Assembly (NCBI GenBank): GCA_018673175.1
Contig: JABHDF010000067.1
Span: 49,427-113,426 of the forward strand
Direction: 5' to 3'
Origin: Rhodobiaceae bacterium
GTDB taxonomy: Bacteria; Pseudomonadota; Alphaproteobacteria; RS24
Length of the DNA: 64,000 nt
The notes beneath the pieces were generated by a model, which was not told the origin of the DNA, ran no database searches, and saw only the letters and a program-made list of their open reading frames with translations. Below, in pieces: positions 62,264-64,000 of the stretch. Every line of letters begins with the position of its first letter. Within the stretch, counting starts at the first letter, position 1. The translations under genes were made by a program, and so were the position numbers.

Positions 62264-63268
62264 TTATTTCAGGGCGTGAGACTTCACGCCGGGGTCGCCG
62301 AACAACAGGACCGAATTGTTTTTGCCCGCTGCCGCTGTCGCAAAGCTCAAGCGATCGATGCGCGATACAGACGTGAAACTTTTGCCGCCATTTTGTGACG
62401 TCAGCACCGTGCCCGAAAGTCCGGTGAGGACAATACGGCCATCGGCCAATTGCGTGCCACCGGTAATCGACTGGTCAGCATTGGTGGTGACTTTTTTCCA
62501 GCCCTTGCCATTGTTGGTCGAGAGGTAGGCGTTGCCGCGCATGCCATAGACCAAGACGTTGCCATTGGCCAGACCCATGCCACCCCAGAACGAACCGTCA
62601 TAGCCGGTCTCTAGAGTTTTCCAAGTGCGGCCGCGGTCGACGGATTTGTAAACCGTGCCATATTCAGCAGGAATGTAGACATTGCCTTTTGTATCGGTGA
62701 ACAGGTCGTTCAGGTGGAAGTCGTCATAGCTGTCTTCGACCAAGGAACGCTGGGTCCAGGTTTCGCCACCATCTTTGGTTTCGAAGGCATAAGAGAAGCC
62801 GCCGATGGCGATGCCGTTTTTCGCGTCTGAGAAATACACGCCAAACAAGGGAGTTTCGCCGCGGCGTTCATTGAACTGCAATTCCCAATTATTGCCGCCA
62901 TCGCTGGTTTTCAAAATGGTCGCTTCATGACCCACCGCATAGCCGGTTTGGTTGTCGAGGAAAATGACACTGGTCAGCGTGTTGCGCGTTGGCACACTCG
63001 CGGCCTGCTGCCATGTTTCGCCTTGGTTATCCGAGAGGATAATATGGCCGTTTTCGCCAACGGCTACCAAACGATTGCCCGTTTGCACCACATCCAGCAA
63101 TAGAGCTTTGGTGGTCATCTTGCTTGGTGAGGCGAATTCATAAGGCTCCATGGCATGGGCGGGTGTGGCCGAGGCCAAACCAAAACCGGCCACGCTGGCA
63201 CTAAGGGCCAGGCCGAGGGTCATGTTCAAAGCGGCTTTGCAGCGCTTCTTGAGCGACGTGATATTCAT
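62264..63268 (-). CDS. YCF48/Ycf48-like beta-propeller (photosystem II stability factor-like) secreted protein
   Basis: Signal peptide; repeated GNRLVAVGENGHIILSDNQGETWQQA / GYAVGHEATILKTSDGGNNWE / KDGGETWTQRS blades. Start refined to MNITSLKK. Confidence 0.88.
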   Translation of the reverse strand: MNITSLKKRCKAALNMTLGLALSASVAGFGLASATPAHAMEPYEFASPSKMTTKALLLDVVQTGNRLVAVGENGHIILSDNQGETWQQAASVPTRNTLTSVIFLDNQTGYAVGHEATILKTSDGGNNWELQFNERRGETPLFGVYFSDAKNGIAIGGFSYAFETKDGGETWTQRSLVEDSYDDFHLNDLFTDTKGNVYIPAEYGTVYKSVDRGRTWKTLETGYDGSFWGGMGLANGNVLVYGMRGNAYLSTNNGKGWKKVTTNADQSITGGTQLADGRIVLTGLSGTVLTSQNGGKSFTSVSRIDRLSFATAAAGKNNSVLLFGDPGVKSHALK

Positions 63269-63357
63269 TTTCTTCTCCCTAATGGCGGATTTACCGCTTA
63301 TTTCGTGCCCTACCATATGAGAGGCTTGGCCCTCTGGCAAGTGTCAAAACCGCGCAT

Positions 63358-64000
63358 TTAGCGTCCCAAGCGTCGAATGTTCGCGGGTGTGTAGCGATTG
63401 GCATCTAGGTGTTGGGCGTCAAAATCGACCGGTTTCTCTTCGTTGACCAGACCCAGCATTAAATAACGCCCGACCACAAGGTCGTAGACCGTGTCGCCCG
63501 AGCCGCCGCAAAGCGGCAATTCATATTGCACGCCGCCGCCGAGCTCTTGCACCCGCCATAGCTGGCCACGGCCATCGTAAATCTCGGTCGCGACAATGCT
63601 TTTGGTGTCTTCATCGATATAGAAAATCCGCTCGGCATAGACATGGCGGAACTTCGGCTTCAGCTTGCCAGAGACCTCCCAGACGCGGTGCTTCTCATAG
63701 CGCATATGCTCTTGGTTGATGTGGTTTTTGCTAATCAACTCTTTATAGGGGGTTAGCACACGACGGAAATTATTATAGGCGATGAACTTCTCGCTGCGGC
63801 CCCGCACCGTCCAATTAAACCGATCGGGGGCGCCATTATAGCCGCCAAAACTATCCGATGTGGTGATGCCGTCACTATTGGTGCCGGGGTTGTCATAGGC
63901 AATGGTCGGAGCGCGGCGTACGCGGCGCGTGCCGGGGCTATACGTCCAGGCGCGGCGCGATTCTATCGCCATGTTTAGCGTCTCTTGCACCAAAACCACA
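63358..64000 (-). CDS. DUF1329 (LolA-like fold) protein, partial, 5' end beyond window
   Basis: AWTYSPGTRRVRRAPTIAYDNPGTNSDGITTSDSFGGYNGAPDRFNWTVRGRSEKFIAYNNF...; typical DUF1329. Confidence 0.9.
   Translation of the reverse strand, partial: VVLVQETLNMAIESRRAWTYSPGTRRVRRAPTIAYDNPGTNSDGITTSDSFGGYNGAPDRFNWTVRGRSEKFIAYNNFRRVLTPYKELISKNHINQEHMRYEKHRVWEVSGKLKPKFRHVYAERIFYIDEDTKSIVATEIYDGRGQLWRVQELGGGVQYELPLCGGSGDTVYDLVVGRYLMLGLVNEEKPVDFDAQHLDANRYTPANIRRLGR

Overview
A 64 kb stretch of an alphaproteobacterial-type chromosome, read from gene content and order only; no taxonomic search was possible. Most of it is dense housekeeping DNA. Main blocks, in order: sucA (partial)/sucD/sucC, an MBL-fold hydrolase, mdh, zapE; a four-gene lipoprotein operon (about 7255-10041); sdhCDAB with a mesaconyl-CoA hydratase-like / CoA-ester lyase pair; pdxY; asd-leuB-leuD-leuC-rplS; trmD-rimM-rpsP-ffh; dapF-mtaB-ftsY-yciB; NUDIX; ccmG-D-C-B-A; acnA; a GldA/F/G-like ABC system with a DUF4340 protein; DUF2794; BI-1; a YbbA/YbbP/TesA-like block; aldo-keto reductase, phhB, DUF4864, SDR, DMT, quinone oxidoreductase; an ECF sigma factor; IalB-like, rlmN, argG, folD, yggT; and a right-hand catabolic/lipid-type block (HD, VOC, PlsC-like, crotonases, APH-like kinase, AttH/CrtC-like protein, SDR, YCF48, DUF1329). 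No rRNA, intact tRNA, CRISPR array, transposase or phage genes were seen. The observations most worth follow-up are: (1) the four-lipoprotein operon, whose first gene appears to start at a non-canonical AUU codon; (2) an unannotated C-terminal remnant of a second DUF1329 gene at 61959-62114; (3) the right-hand APH/crotonase/SDR/YCF48/DUF1329 cluster; (4) exact 3x20 bp tandem repeats across the stop codon of the aldo-keto reductase; (5) a 12-bp G-rich tandem repeat in the mdh leader; (6) a long Ala/Glu/Pro repeat tail on ribosomal protein S16. I found no clear evidence of a wholly new defence or mobile system.
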